Shown: positions 1 to 6,678, numbered from the stretch's first letter. The stretch: 7,039 bases of DNA from Rhodospirillales bacterium (GCA_018664265.1 JABJOR010000069.1:1-7039), one strand, 5' to 3'. Notes: generated from the sequence alone by a model not told the origin. Program-made: numbers and translations.

Positions 1-52
1 AAGGCACAACGGTTTTCGAGACCGCCCCATTCGACCACTCTGGCATCTCTCC
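1..52 (-). tRNA. tRNA-Ser (anticodon CGA), 3' part cut off by window edge
   Basis: Read on the minus strand from position 52, the sequence begins GGAGAGA (acceptor 5' strand), TG at positions 8-9, and a 3-bp D stem CCA/TGG around the GAGTGGTCGAA loop. It continues with an anticodon stem-loop GCGGT-CTCGAAA-ACCGT, which places anticodon CGA at 18-16 and reads UCG serine codons. This is the familiar bacterial tRNA-Ser 5' half. The long variable arm, T arm and acceptor 3' strand lie beyond the left edge, so the cloverleaf cannot be completed here. The gene is transcribed divergently from rplU. Confidence 0.88.
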
Positions 53-64
53 GCGTTGGGGATT

Positions 65-93
65 GTTTAGCGCGGTGCAGATGGTCCTGTCCA
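65..93 (-). promoter_or_regulatory. Candidate promoter of the tRNA-Ser gene
   Basis: On the minus strand TGGACA (93-88) resembles a -35 box with one mismatch. After 17 bp comes CTAAAC (70-65), which fits the looser alphaproteobacterial -10 only moderately. Predicted initiation would fall a few bases before the tRNA 5' end at 52. The spacing is good but the -10 is weak, so this is an inference. Confidence 0.42.
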
Positions 94-194
94 GTCATTT
101 GGCTGAATTGCGCTGGTTTCGGTGGTTTTTCGGGTTTCTGGTGCAGGCTGGTTCCGGCCTGTTGAAATATCCTGAAATTGGTGCTTTTATTGCG

Positions 195-222
195 TTGACA
201 AGCAAATACCAGTGAGTATAGT
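195..222 (+). promoter_or_regulatory. Promoter of the rplU-rpmA operon
   Basis: A perfect -35 hexamer TTGACA (195-200) is followed after 16 bp by TATAGT (217-222), a one-mismatch -10 box. Initiation is expected around 229-230, leaving a leader of about 73 nt before the L21 start codon at 303. It is the best-looking promoter in the window, as expected for a highly expressed ribosomal protein operon. Confidence 0.75.
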
Positions 223-241
223 GCCGCCTCACTCAGCGGGT

Positions 242-261
242 GCTGCCCAGATGGGCGCAGC
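242..261 (+). promoter_or_regulatory. Hairpin in the rplU 5' leader
   Basis: GCTGCCC (242-248) can pair with GGG and CAGC (253-261) around an AGAT loop, with a two-base CG bulge: four plus three base pairs, nearly all G-C. It lies in the predicted untranslated leader between the promoter and the L21 start. Ribosomal protein leaders often hold autoregulatory structures, but I do not recognise this one as a known family, and its regulatory role is speculation. Confidence 0.35.
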
Positions 262-302
262 TGCTTATTTATATTAGATTTTTTAGGTTTGTTGGGGCGA
301 AA

Positions 303-857
303 ATGTTCGCAGTAGTAAAGACCGGTGGTAAACAGTACCGAGTTGCAAAAGACGATTATGTAATCGTTGAAACACTTAAGGGTGAAGCTGGCGATGTTAT
401 TTCGCTGGACGAAGTCCTGATGATCGGTGAAGAAGGCAAAGAGCCTACTGTTGGCGCACCACGCGTTGATAAAGCAGCTGTTTTTGCTGAAATCATTGAG
501 CAGAGCCGTGCTGACAAGATTATCGTTTTCAAGAAAAAGCGTCGTCAGAACTATCGTCGTAAGAACGGTCATCGTCAGGAACAGACAGTCCTGCGTGTTC
601 TTGAAGTCAGCCCTACTGGCACCAAGCCAAAAGGCGTAAAAGCTGCTCCTGCTGCTAAAAAAACAGACGAGAAGCCAGCAGCCAAGAAAGCAGCCCCTAA
701 AAAGGCAACCGAAAAGCCTGCAGCCAAGAAAGCTGATGCGAAGCCCGCTGCTAAGAAGCCAGCAGCCAAGAAGGCCGACGCTAAACCTGCTGCAAAGAAA
801 GCAGCCCCTAAGAAACCAGCCGCTAAGAAAACGGCAGCTAAGAAAACTGAGGAGTAA
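303..857 (+). CDS. rplU: 50S ribosomal protein L21 with long Lys/Ala/Pro-rich C-terminal tail
   Basis: This encodes large-subunit ribosomal protein bL21, which binds 23S rRNA. Residues 1-104 are a complete L21: [14 protein letters not shown] at the N-terminus, the VLMIGEEG strand segment, the basic [17 protein letters not shown] rRNA-binding stretch at about 76-92 and VLRVLEV near the core end. The E. coli protein is 103 residues, whereas this one is 184. The additional 80 residues are low-complexity, built from [10 protein letters not shown] and ADAK units (see the repeat entry). I chose ATG 303 because L21 starts MFAV. The frame is open upstream to a GTG at 240, but the resulting 21-residue extension is not L21-like, and GTG 240 has no ribosome binding site. 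GGGG at 294-297 is a modest Shine-Dalgarno match for ATG 303. First gene of the rplU-rpmA operon. Confidence 0.96.
   Translation: MFAVVKTGGKQYRVAKDDYVIVETLKGEAGDVISLDEVLMIGEEGKEPTVGAPRVDKAAVFAEIIEQSRADKIIVFKKKRRQNYRRKNGHRQEQTVLRVLEVSPTGTKPKGVKAAPAAKKTDEKPAAKKAAPKKATEKPAAKKADAKPAAKKPAAKKADAKPAAKKAAPKKPAAKKTAAKKTEE
633..854 (+). repeat. Low-complexity AAKK/APKK repeat region encoding the L21 tail
   Basis: This encodes residues 111-184 of L21. Reading the translation I count eight AAKK and two APKK units, mostly as PAAKK, spaced by ADAK, ATEK or TDEK linkers. There are 25 lysines against seven acidic residues in 74 positions and no aromatic residues. The DNA repeats are imperfect because synonymous codons vary (gcc, gca, gct; aag, aaa), which suggests the protein composition is under selection rather than the array being a fresh DNA duplication. 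The composition resembles histone-H1-like bacterial tails and should be disordered and strongly cationic. Confidence 0.85.
849..854 (+). promoter_or_regulatory. Ribosome binding site of rpmA inside the end of rplU
   Basis: GAGGAG, formed by the last two glutamate codons and preceding base of rplU, lies 9 nt before the rpmA ATG at 864. The overlap with the rplU stop region suggests translational coupling of the two ribosomal proteins. Confidence 0.65.
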
Positions 858-863
858 CACCTA

Positions 864-1121
864 ATGGCACATAAAAAAGCTGGTGGTAGTTCCCGTAACG
901 GTCGTGACTCAGCAGGTCGCCGCCTCGGTGTAAAAAAATACGGTGGTGAAAATGTCATCCCCGGTAACATTCTCGTTCGTCAGCGCGGCACCAAAGTGCA
1001 TCCGGGCGAAAACGTTGGCATGGGTAAAGATCACACCCTTTTTGCCAAAGTTGACGGTAATGTGAAGTTTGACAAGAAAGTTGGCGGACGTACTTACGTA
1101 TCCGTTCTTCCGGCAAGCTAA
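864..1121 (+). CDS. rpmA: 50S ribosomal protein L27
   Basis: This is ribosomal protein bL27, whose flexible N-terminus reaches toward the peptidyl-transferase centre and contacts tRNA ends. The 85 residues match the E. coli length. Family hallmarks are visible: [16 protein letters not shown] at 1-16, [11 protein letters not shown], a [11 protein letters not shown] segment at about 34-44, then [16 protein letters not shown] at about 46-61. The N-terminus is the direct, unprocessed type; it lacks the short cleaved leader found in Firmicutes. The start ATG is preceded by GAGGAG, and only 6 nt separate it from the rplU stop. A strong terminator follows, so this is the last gene of the two-gene operon. 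Confidence 0.97.
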   Translation: MAHKKAGGSSRNGRDSAGRRLGVKKYGGENVIPGNILVRQRGTKVHPGENVGMGKDHTLFAKVDGNVKFDKKVGGRTYVSVLPAS

Positions 1122-1149
1122 TACGCAACGGTCATTTGCCTGATGCGTG

Positions 1150-1179
1150 AAGGGGAATGGCTAACCATTCCCCTTTTTT
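1150..1179 (+). terminator. Rho-independent terminator after rpmA
   Basis: A perfect 10-bp inverted repeat (AGGGGAATGG at 1151-1160 and CCATTCCCCT at 1165-1174) encloses a CTAA loop and runs directly into a T tract (1174-1179). The pairing can extend by one A-T at 1150/1175. No T tract follows on the other strand, so it acts in the plus direction only. It separates rplU-rpmA from the obgE cluster. Confidence 0.93.
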
Positions 1180-1205
1180 AATGCCTGCATTTTAGTAGTA
1201 ATCTC

Positions 1206-2252
1206 ATGAAATTCCTCGATCAAGCCAAGGTTTATGTGCGCAGTGGCGACGGCGGTGCCGGCGCTGTATCCATGCGCCGTGAGAAGTATATTGAATTCGG
1301 TGGTCCCGATGGTGGTGACGGCGGGCGCGGCGGTGATGTCATTATTGAATGTGTCGATGGCCTGAACACCCTGATCGATTTTCGTTATCAACAGCATTTC
1401 AAGGCCAAGACCGGAAATCACGGCATGGGCGAGAATCGCACCGGAGCCCGTGGTAAACCAGCCACTCTGCGCGTTCCTTTGGGCACACAAATCCTGGGTG
1501 AAGACAAAGAAGTCCTGATTGCGGACATGACCGAGGTCGGACAGAAACTTGTTCTGGCACAAGGCGGCGATGGCGGACGGGGGAATGCCCGATTTAAAAC
1601 CTCCACCAATCAGGCACCACGTAAGCATGAGCCAGGCTGGCCGGGCGAAGAACGCTGGGTCTGGTTGCGTCTTAAACTGATCGCCGATGCAGGGCTGGTT
1701 GGATTGCCCAATGCTGGCAAGTCCACGCTGTTGTCTGTGGTTTCTCGCGCCAATCCAAAGATTGCCGATTATCCTTTCACAACCATTCACCCCAATCTGG
1801 GTGTTATGTCGCTTGGCCATGACACGCTTGTGCTGGCCGATATTCCTGGTCTGATCGAGGGTGCCTCCGAAGGCGTTGGCCTTGGCACCCGGTTTTTAGG
1901 ACATATCGAGCGCTGTGGTCTGTTGTTGCATATGATCGACGTAACCGAGGAAGACATCACGACCTCGTATCACACTATTATAGAAGAGCTGCACGCCTAT
2001 GGCGCGGATTTGGAAGACAAAACCATGCTGCTTGTCTTGAATAAGTGTGATGCACTGCTGGATGAAGAGGTTGAGGAAAAGAAAGCTGAGTTGGCACAAG
2101 CCGCTGGTGTTGATGCAGGTGAAATTTTCACGATTTCTGCGGTCGCTCGTCAGGGCGTTAAAGAACTGACCGCCAGAATATTCTCAATTATTGAAGATGA
2201 GCGTGCGCGCGATCAGGAGGAATCAGCTGAAAAAGTTGAGTTCTCCCCATGA
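1206..2252 (+). CDS. obgE: GTPase ObgE/CgtA, large-subunit ribosome assembly GTPase
   Basis: Obg-family GTPases bind the 50S subunit during late assembly and link ribosome maturation to growth and stress signalling. The 348 residues show the glycine-rich Obg domain at about 1-158 (GDGGAG at 14-19, [12 protein letters not shown] at 33-44, GGDGGRGNA at 120-128) and a G domain. The G domain has G1 GLPNAGKST at 166-174, G2 TT at 192-193, G3 DIPG at 212-215, G4 NKCD at 279-282 and G5 SA at 311-312. A short acidic tail ends the protein; there is no Gram-positive-type OCT domain. The start [11 protein letters not shown] is the standard Obg N-terminus, yet no Shine-Dalgarno sequence is visible in the preceding 25 nt. 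It overlaps proB by ATGA and probably leads the six-gene cluster. Confidence 0.97.
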   Translation: MKFLDQAKVYVRSGDGGAGAVSMRREKYIEFGGPDGGDGGRGGDVIIECVDGLNTLIDFRYQQHFKAKTGNHGMGENRTGARGKPATLRVPLGTQILGEDKEVLIADMTEVGQKLVLAQGGDGGRGNARFKTSTNQAPRKHEPGWPGEERWVWLRLKLIADAGLVGLPNAGKSTLLSVVSRANPKIADYPFTTIHPNLGVMSLGHDTLVLADIPGLIEGASEGVGLGTRFLGHIERCGLLLHMIDVTEEDITTSYHTIIEELHAYGADLEDKTMLLVLNKCDALLDEEVEEKKAELAQAAGVDAGEIFTISAVARQGVKELTARIFSIIEDERARDQEESAEKVEFSP

Positions 2253-3406
2253 CAAAAAATAAGCTACAGAATGGCTCCGATGAGATAAGCAGTTCAAAGT
2301 TACTTTCCGATTGCAAACGGATTGTGATCAAGATCGGCTCTGCCTTGTTGGTTGATGCGACACGTGGAACGGTTCATCGAAGTTGGCTAAAGGCACTGGC
2401 AGAAGATATCGCCCGGTGCCGGAAACGAGGTCAGGAAGTTGTAATCGTATCTTCCGGTGCCATCGCAATCGGCAGGCGTCATCTGAATTTTGGCTCCGGC
2501 ATATTGAAATTGGAAGAATCACAAGCTGCGGCGGCAACAGGCATGATTCGCTTGGCCCATGCTTATGAAGAATTGCTCGCCCATCATGATGTTACGCTTG
2601 CACAGATTCTGTTGACCCTTGATGACAGCGAAGATCGAAGGCGATATCTCAATGCTCGAAATACAATCAATACCTTGCTCAAGGTCGGGGCTGTTCCTCT
2701 GATCAATGAGAACGACACGGTGGCAACCGATGAAATTCGGTTTGGAGATAATGATCGACTGGCAGCACGTGTTGCAGCCATGATATCCGCCGACGCGCTC
2801 GTTTTATTATCTGATATAGATGGTCTTTATACGACCGATCCGGGCAAATCAGAACATGCTGAATTTGTTCCTGTAGTGCGCAAGATCACGCCTGAAATTG
2901 ATGCCATGGGCGGCAGTGCTAATTCAGATACTGGCTCTGGCGGTATGACAACAAAACTGGCTGCGGCTCGTATTGCCATGAGTGCAGGGTGTTCTATGGT
3001 TATTTCAAAGGGTAAGGTTGAGCGTCCCTTGAAGGCGCTGGAAGATGGTGCCCGTTGCACATGGTTCCTGCCAGAGGCAACGCCGCGATCTGCCCGCAAG
3101 GAGTGGATTGCCGGAAGCCTCAAGACTCATGGCACGATTATCATCGATGCCGGGGCTGTCAGTGCCCTGAGCTCTGGTAAGAGCTTGTTGCCTGCCGGGG
3201 TTAGTGATGTGAAGGGAAATTTCGAGCGTGGTGACGCCGTTGTTGTCTGCTCAGTTGACGATCAGGTCCTTGCTCATGGCTTGTCCGCGTATTCTGCTGG
3301 AGATGTGGCGATGATCAAAGGCCATAAAACCAGTGAAATTGAAGCCCTTTTGGGCTATCGTGGGCGCGACGAGATTATCCACCGTGACGATTTGGTGATC
3401 ATGTGA
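2249..3406 (+). CDS. proB: Glutamate 5-kinase
   Basis: ProB phosphorylates L-glutamate with ATP to gamma-glutamyl phosphate, the first and usually proline-inhibited step of proline synthesis. The 385 residues contain the amino-acid-kinase domain (about 20-270) with KIGSALLV at 28-35, SSGAIAIG at 68-75, NENDTV at 153-158, the [12 protein letters not shown] segment at about 165-176, [11 protein letters not shown] at 188-198 and GSGGMTTK at 229-236. A C-terminal PUA domain (about 290-380) holds the [14 protein letters not shown] end. Length fits the two-domain type (E. coli 367); the surplus is a roughly 20-residue polar N-terminal lead. ATG 2249 overlaps the obgE stop as ATGA and is the only ATG before the kinase motif. 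Its own ribosome binding site is weak, so coupling to obgE is likely. Confidence 0.97.
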   Translation: MTKNKLQNGSDEISSSKLLSDCKRIVIKIGSALLVDATRGTVHRSWLKALAEDIARCRKRGQEVVIVSSGAIAIGRRHLNFGSGILKLEESQAAAATGMIRLAHAYEELLAHHDVTLAQILLTLDDSEDRRRYLNARNTINTLLKVGAVPLINENDTVATDEIRFGDNDRLAARVAAMISADALVLLSDIDGLYTTDPGKSEHAEFVPVVRKITPEIDAMGGSANSDTGSGGMTTKLAAARIAMSAGCSMVISKGKVERPLKALEDGARCTWFLPEATPRSARKEWIAGSLKTHGTIIIDAGAVSALSSGKSLLPAGVSDVKGNFERGDAVVVCSVDDQVLAHGLSAYSAGDVAMIKGHKTSEIEALLGYRGRDEIIHRDDLVIM

Positions 3407-3423
3407 TGAGCAAAAAGTTATGA
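3406..3423 (+). other. Five-codon minicistron bridging proB and proA (MSKKL)
   Basis: ATG at 3406 shares its A with the proB stop codon (TGATG). After five codons it stops at a TGA whose first bases lie inside the proA start (ATGA at 3420-3423). GGTGA at 3394-3398 lies 7 nt before it, a reasonable ribosome binding site. The reading frame differs from proA. Whether it is translated is unknown; it could relay ribosomes from proB to proA, or be chance. Confidence 0.3.
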
Positions 3424-4691
3424 GTATTATGGAAAAACAGGACATTCCATCTTTGGTTCGCAGCATTGGTGAGCGAGCGAAAGTTGCCGGGCGTGTATTG
3501 GCTCATGCTTCAACGGATGCCAAGAACAACGCTCTGCGCGCCGCTGCTCATGCTTTGCGCAACTATGCTGCCGATATTATTGTTGCCAACGCCCGTGATA
3601 TGGCTGCTGCCGGAATAAAGGGTATCAGCGGAGCCATGCTTGACCGGTTGCTGTTGGATGAAGACCGTATTGAAGCCATGGCAAAAGGCCTTGAGGATGT
3701 GGCAGACTTGTCTGATCCAGTTGGCAGCGTTCTGGCCCAATGGGATCGCCCGAATGGTTTGGAAATTGAACGCGTACGCGTGCCGCTTGGCGTAATCGGT
3801 GTAATTTATGAATCCCGACCCAATGTTACAGCGGACGCCGGGGCTTTGTGCCTGAAGGCTGGCAATGCCTCTATCCTGCGCGGTGGCTCTGAAAGTTTTC
3901 ATTCTGCCGCGGCAATTATGAATTGCCTGACCGCAGGTCTGCGTGCTGCCGGATTACCGGAAGATTCAATCTTGCGTATTCCAACCACAGACCGTGCAGC
4001 GGTTGGTGAAATGCTGCGTCTGTCAGATTATATTGATGTTATCGTTCCTCGAGGCGGTAAATCTCTGGTTGAGCGTGTTACAGCCGAGAGCAAGGTTCCT
4101 TTGTTCAAGCATCTTGAAGGTATCTGTCATGTTTATGTAGACGCCGCAGCGGACGAGGCTAAAGCACGCGCCGTTGTGTTCAATTCCAAGATGCGTCGTA
4201 CCGGAATTTGCGGATCGGCGGAAACTTTGTTGATTGACCGGGCCGCCATGCCACTGCTTGGTGGTATTCTGGATGACCTGATCAAAGCCGGATGTCGTGT
4301 TCGGGGGGATGAAGACGTGTGTGCCGCCGACAGTCGGTGTGAGCCAGCCACCGATGAGGATTGGAGCACCGAGTATCTCGATACGATTATTTCGGCTGCT
4401 GTTGTGGATGGTGTGAGTGGTGCTATTGAACACATTTCAACACACGGATCAGATCACACGGACTGTATTATTAGTGAAGATGCCGCCAATGTTGCGCGAT
4501 TTTTAAACGAAGTCGATTCGGCAATTGTTATGCATAATGCTTCAACCCAGTATGCGGATGGTGGCGAATTCGGCATGGGCGCCGAAATCGGAATTTCAAC
4601 GGGCAAGCTGCATGCACGCGGCCCTGTAGGCGTGGAACAACTGACCAGCATGAAATATCTGGTCAGGGGAGATGGTCAATGTCGGCCATAA
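3420..4691 (+). CDS. proA: Gamma-glutamyl phosphate reductase
   Basis: ProA reduces gamma-glutamyl phosphate with NADPH to glutamate-5-semialdehyde, which cyclises toward proline; it acts directly after ProB. It is an aldehyde-dehydrogenase-superfamily enzyme of 423 residues (E. coli 417). Visible signatures are [20 protein letters not shown] at about 125-144 and [10 protein letters not shown] at about 153-162 in the cofactor region, EGICHVYVD at 233-241, and [16 protein letters not shown] at 255-270 with the expected catalytic cysteine at 264. The conserved C-terminal segment follows ([20 protein letters not shown], then [13 protein letters not shown]). An alternative ATG at 3429 would shorten it by three residues. 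Neither start has a strong ribosome binding site; ATG 3420 overlaps the stop of a five-codon minicistron. The 3' end overlaps nadD by 13 nt. Confidence 0.96.
   Translation: MSIMEKQDIPSLVRSIGERAKVAGRVLAHASTDAKNNALRAAAHALRNYAADIIVANARDMAAAGIKGISGAMLDRLLLDEDRIEAMAKGLEDVADLSDPVGSVLAQWDRPNGLEIERVRVPLGVIGVIYESRPNVTADAGALCLKAGNASILRGGSESFHSAAAIMNCLTAGLRAAGLPEDSILRIPTTDRAAVGEMLRLSDYIDVIVPRGGKSLVERVTAESKVPLFKHLEGICHVYVDAAADEAKARAVVFNSKMRRTGICGSAETLLIDRAAMPLLGGILDDLIKAGCRVRGDEDVCAADSRCEPATDEDWSTEYLDTIISAAVVDGVSGAIEHISTHGSDHTDCIISEDAANVARFLNEVDSAIVMHNASTQYADGGEFGMGAEIGISTGKLHARGPVGVEQLTSMKYLVRGDGQCRP
4665..4671 (+). promoter_or_regulatory. Ribosome binding site of nadD inside proA
   Basis: AGGGGAG lies 7 nt before the nadD ATG at 4679 and within the last codons of proA. 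It supports 4679 as the start and explains how nadD is translated although its first 13 nt overlap proA. Confidence 0.65.
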
Positions 4692-5272
4692 TTCCTCCGC
4701 CGCCCGGCAAGCGAATTGGCTTACTCGGTGGCTCATTCAATCCGGCACACGAAGGACACTTGCATATCAGCGAACAGGCCATAGAGTATTTGGATCTGGA
4801 ACGCGTAATGTGGCTGATTTCTCCCCAAAACCCCTTGAAATCAGAAACCGATATGGCCCCGTTTGAACAACGTATGGCAGACGCTGAACACATCGCTAAA
4901 CACAACCCGAAGATCATTGTCAGTGATGTGGAAAACAGGCTGGGAACCAGTTACACGGTTGATACCCTCACACAGTTTACTGGACGGTTTCCAAGTATCG
5001 GGTTCGTCTGGTTGATGGGGGCAGACAACATGCTCCAGATTGATCAGTGGAAAGACTGGGAGACCATATTCAACACCCTGCCCATTGCGATTTTTTCCAG
5101 ACCCTCGTATTCTGAAGAGGTGGAAACATCTGTCGCAGCAACGCGTTTTGCTGATAGTCGTATGGAATTATCGCAAAGCACACAATTGATAGATATGACC
5201 GCTCCGGCGTGGGTCTATCTGGATACGCCAACACACCCGGAATCGGCTACACGCATACGCTCACAGGACTAG
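4679..5272 (+). CDS. nadD: Nicotinate-nucleotide adenylyltransferase
   Basis: NadD joins nicotinate mononucleotide and ATP to form deamido-NAD and pyrophosphate, the penultimate step of NAD synthesis. It is a cytidylyltransferase-like Rossmann enzyme of 197 residues. The nucleotide-binding motif [11 protein letters not shown] lies at 17-27 with the paired histidines 24 and 27. Substrate-site features follow ([24 protein letters not shown] at about 109-124). The C-terminal ATP motif appears as SATRIRS at 189-195, a version of the usual SSTxIR. The protein ends only two residues after that motif, whereas many NadD proteins continue; the motif itself is complete, so I see no reason to call it truncated. 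The gene overlaps proA by 13 nt, and its stop lies in a short inverted repeat. Confidence 0.95.
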   Translation: MSAIIPPPPGKRIGLLGGSFNPAHEGHLHISEQAIEYLDLERVMWLISPQNPLKSETDMAPFEQRMADAEHIAKHNPKIIVSDVENRLGTSYTVDTLTQFTGRFPSIGFVWLMGADNMLQIDQWKDWETIFNTLPIAIFSRPSYSEEVETSVAATRFADSRMELSQSTQLIDMTAPAWVYLDTPTHPESATRIRSQD

Positions 5273-5281
5273 CTAGAGTCC
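5266..5281 (+). repeat. Short inverted repeat over the nadD stop codon
   Basis: GGACT (5266-5270) and AGTCC (5277-5281) are exact inverted copies around AGCTAG, and the nadD TAG lies within the structure. No T tract follows, so it is not an intrinsic terminator. It ends 6 nt before the rsfS ribosome binding site and could influence RNA stability or rsfS translation, but five base pairs may be chance. Confidence 0.4.
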
Positions 5282-5287
5282 ACACCG

Positions 5288-5294
5288 AAAGGAG
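5288..5294 (+). promoter_or_regulatory. Strong Shine-Dalgarno sequence pointing to an ATA start for rsfS
   Basis: AAAGGAG is the best Shine-Dalgarno match between nadD and rsfS. At the ideal distance of 6 nt downstream lies ATA (5301-5303), in frame with rsfS, where an ATG would be expected. It is too far (45 nt) from the TTG at 5340 to serve that codon directly. Confidence 0.6.
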
Positions 5295-5339
5295 ACGACC
5301 ATAAAGACCACGAAACAGGCACCGGCAGTCAAGGCTGCA

Positions 5340-5678
5340 TTGAAATTGGTGCAAACCTCGCTCGATGATGACAAGGCACAAGATGTTATCGTTATCGATC
5401 TCAACGGCAAAACCAGTATCGGAGATTATATGGTTATTGCCACAGGTTCATCACAGCGTCAGGTTGGCGCGATGGCAGATCATCTTCAGACAACCCTGAA
5501 AACTGCAGGCTTTTCTGGCATTGCCATTGAAGGCGCAGATCAGTGCGACTGGGTTCTTATCGACTCAGGCGATATCATTGTTCATCTGTTCCGTCCCGAA
5601 GTCCGTGACTTCTACAATCTGGAAAAAATCTGGGATGTTGCGCCCCATGATGATTCTGTTGCATCTGTAACGCATTAA
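5340..5678 (+). CDS. rsfS: Ribosomal silencing factor RsfS (start uncertain)
   Basis: RsfS binds L14 on the large subunit and blocks subunit joining when nutrients are scarce. The DUF143/RsfS domain is nearly the entire protein: DKAQDVIVIDLNGKTSIGDY, MVIATGSSQRQV, IEGADQCDWVLIDSGDIIVH and the final FYNLEKIWD. From TTG 5340 it has 112 residues. Aligned by eye with E. coli RsfS ([21 protein letters not shown]), this start would cut off the first turn of the N-terminal helix, because KAA just upstream corresponds to KAL. The frame is open back to 5277 without ATG or GTG. ATA 5301, 6 nt after AAAGGAG, would give 125 residues with a plausible IKTTKQAPAVKAALK lead. TTG 5340 has only AAGG (5331-5334) ahead. 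The gene lies in the operon between nadD and rlmH. Confidence 0.93.
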   Translation: MKLVQTSLDDDKAQDVIVIDLNGKTSIGDYMVIATGSSQRQVGAMADHLQTTLKTAGFSGIAIEGADQCDWVLIDSGDIIVHLFRPEVRDFYNLEKIWDVAPHDDSVASVTH

Positions 5679-5698
5679 TCAGACTGGTCTGAGGGCAG

Positions 5699-6157
5699 AT
5701 GCAAATATCCGTTCTCGCCGTGGGCCGCCAAAAAGCTGGCCCCGAAAAAATTCTCTTTGACACTTATGCAAAGCGGATTACCTGGCCCTTTGAAATCATC
5801 GAGGTCATGGAACACCGCAAGCTCTCTTCGTCTGAATTAAAACAGCGAGAGGGCGCGTTGCTGCTTGCCAAAATTCCTGACGGTGCCGTCGTGATCGTAC
5901 TTGATGAACGTGGTAAGGAACTGGACAGCCGAGGCCTTGCCGGGAAAATAGAAGGTTGGCGAGACAATGGCCTCCGCCATATCGTCTTTATTATCGGTGG
6001 TGCCGATGGTATTGACGAGCCCCTAAAGAAACGCGCAAACCTGATCATATCACTGGGCCGCATGACATGGCCGCACATGCTGGTCCGCGCTCTGATCGCC
6101 GAACAGGTCTACCGTGCCCAGTGTATATTGAGTGGGCATCCTTATCACAGGGATTAA
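5699..6157 (+). CDS. rlmH: 23S rRNA (pseudouridine-1915-N3)-methyltransferase RlmH
   Basis: RlmH is a small SPOUT-class enzyme that uses S-adenosylmethionine to methylate pseudouridine 1915 in helix 69 of 23S rRNA on assembled 70S ribosomes. The 152 residues match the usual length (about 155). Motifs: the N-terminal strand MQISVLAVGR, VIVLDERGKELDS at 65-77, the AdoMet-binding knot loop FIIGGADG at 97-104, then SLGRMTWPHMLVRALIAEQ at 118-136 and the C-terminal HPYHRD. Most family members end in PYHK or similar. The start ATG follows the rsfS stop by 20 nt with GAGGG only 3 nt upstream, a rather tight spacing. It follows rsfS as in many bacteria and is probably the last gene of the obgE cluster. 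It converges on the cupin gene with no terminator in the gap. Confidence 0.96.
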   Translation: MQISVLAVGRQKAGPEKILFDTYAKRITWPFEIIEVMEHRKLSSSELKQREGALLLAKIPDGAVVIVLDERGKELDSRGLAGKIEGWRDNGLRHIVFIIGGADGIDEPLKKRANLIISLGRMTWPHMLVRALIAEQVYRAQCILSGHPYHRD

Positions 6158-6166
6158 GGCGTAATC

Positions 6167-6652
6167 TTACTCATCATACGGTGTGCCGTCTTTATGGGTG
6201 AACGTGTCTACGCCATCCTTGCAAACAAGATGCATATCAATGTCGGGATAGTGACAGACTTCATCTTTACAACGGGTGCCGACTTCCATGTAGGATGCGC
6301 TGCTGTCTGAACGGTTTACTAAATGGTGGCCGTTTTCAAAACCTGCCGGGAAACCCATCATCATGCCTTCTGTGACGACTTCCTCGCCATCGTCGGTGAT
6401 CAGAAGTAACTCGCCCGAGAGGATATAGGTGAATTCCTCTTCCTGTTCGTGCCAGTGGCGTTGGGCGGATGCCGCGCCCGGTTGCAAGGTTACGATGTTG
6501 ATGCCGTAAGCGTTCAGTCCGGCGTGGTTGCCAACGCAATGTTTCACGCGACCATCTGCAACCCATGCAAACGGGACCGGGTATCCGGTTCCGGTGGATG
6601 GCTCCACATCATTAACCCGGAAGGCGTGTTTTTTAGCTGATTTGGTATCCAT
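6167..6652 (-). CDS. Cupin-domain protein (COG3837-like), function unknown
   Basis: A 161-residue single-domain cupin. The first cupin motif is at about 59-80 (PGAASAQRHWHEQEEEF...SG) with putative metal ligands H66, H68 and E72; the second is at about 100-113 (GFPAGFENGHHLVN) with H109 as the fourth ligand. The C-terminal part (YMEVGTR, then HYPDIDMHL, ending HKDGTPYDE) matches a widespread group of small uncharacterised cupins. No signal peptide or membrane segment is visible, so a cytoplasmic protein is likely. The substrate cannot be told: this fold includes dioxygenases, isomerases and sugar-binding or regulatory proteins. ATG at 6652 has AAAAGGGA (6666-6659) 6 nt upstream. It is the only protein gene on the minus strand, lies tail to tail with rlmH (9 bp apart) and head to head with gpmI. 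Confidence 0.9.
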   Translation of the reverse strand: MDTKSAKKHAFRVNDVEPSTGTGYPVPFAWVADGRVKHCVGNHAGLNAYGINIVTLQPGAASAQRHWHEQEEEFTYILSGELLLITDDGEEVVTEGMMMGFPAGFENGHHLVNRSDSSASYMEVGTRCKDEVCHYPDIDMHLVCKDGVDTFTHKDGTPYDE

Positions 6653-6678
6653 GGAATATCCCTTTTGTTGTGAATGGA

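Noticed and set aside
240..302. An N-terminal extension of L21 starting at GTG 240
   Set aside because: The 21 additional residues are unlike any L21, GTG 240 has no ribosome binding site and lies within the leader hairpin, while ATG 303 gives the canonical MFAV start.
656..664. Run of seven A in the L21 tail as a programmed frameshift site
   Set aside because: In the reading frame the codons are AAA AAA ACA preceded by T, so it does not form a classical X-XXY-YYZ slippery heptamer, and no stimulatory structure is evident.
575..970. A minus-strand frame with LAAGF-type repeats opposite the L21 tail
   Set aside because: It is the complement of the Lys/Ala codon repeats (gcc/aag reading as ggc/ctt) and overlaps both rplU and rpmA; a low-complexity artefact.
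1157..1195. A 12-codon frame ([12 protein letters not shown]) across the terminator hairpin
   Set aside because: Its binding site would be only one base from the ATG and the bases are fully explained by the terminator stem.
1161..1820. A 219-codon open frame on the minus strand
   Set aside because: It lies entirely antisense to the well-supported obgE, has no recognisable domain, and extends only through the open third frame of a glycine-rich gene.
4023..4435. Two overlapping minus-strand frames (136 and 100 codons) within proA
   Set aside because: Both are antisense to the catalytic region of proA, with no domain and no plausible ribosome binding site.
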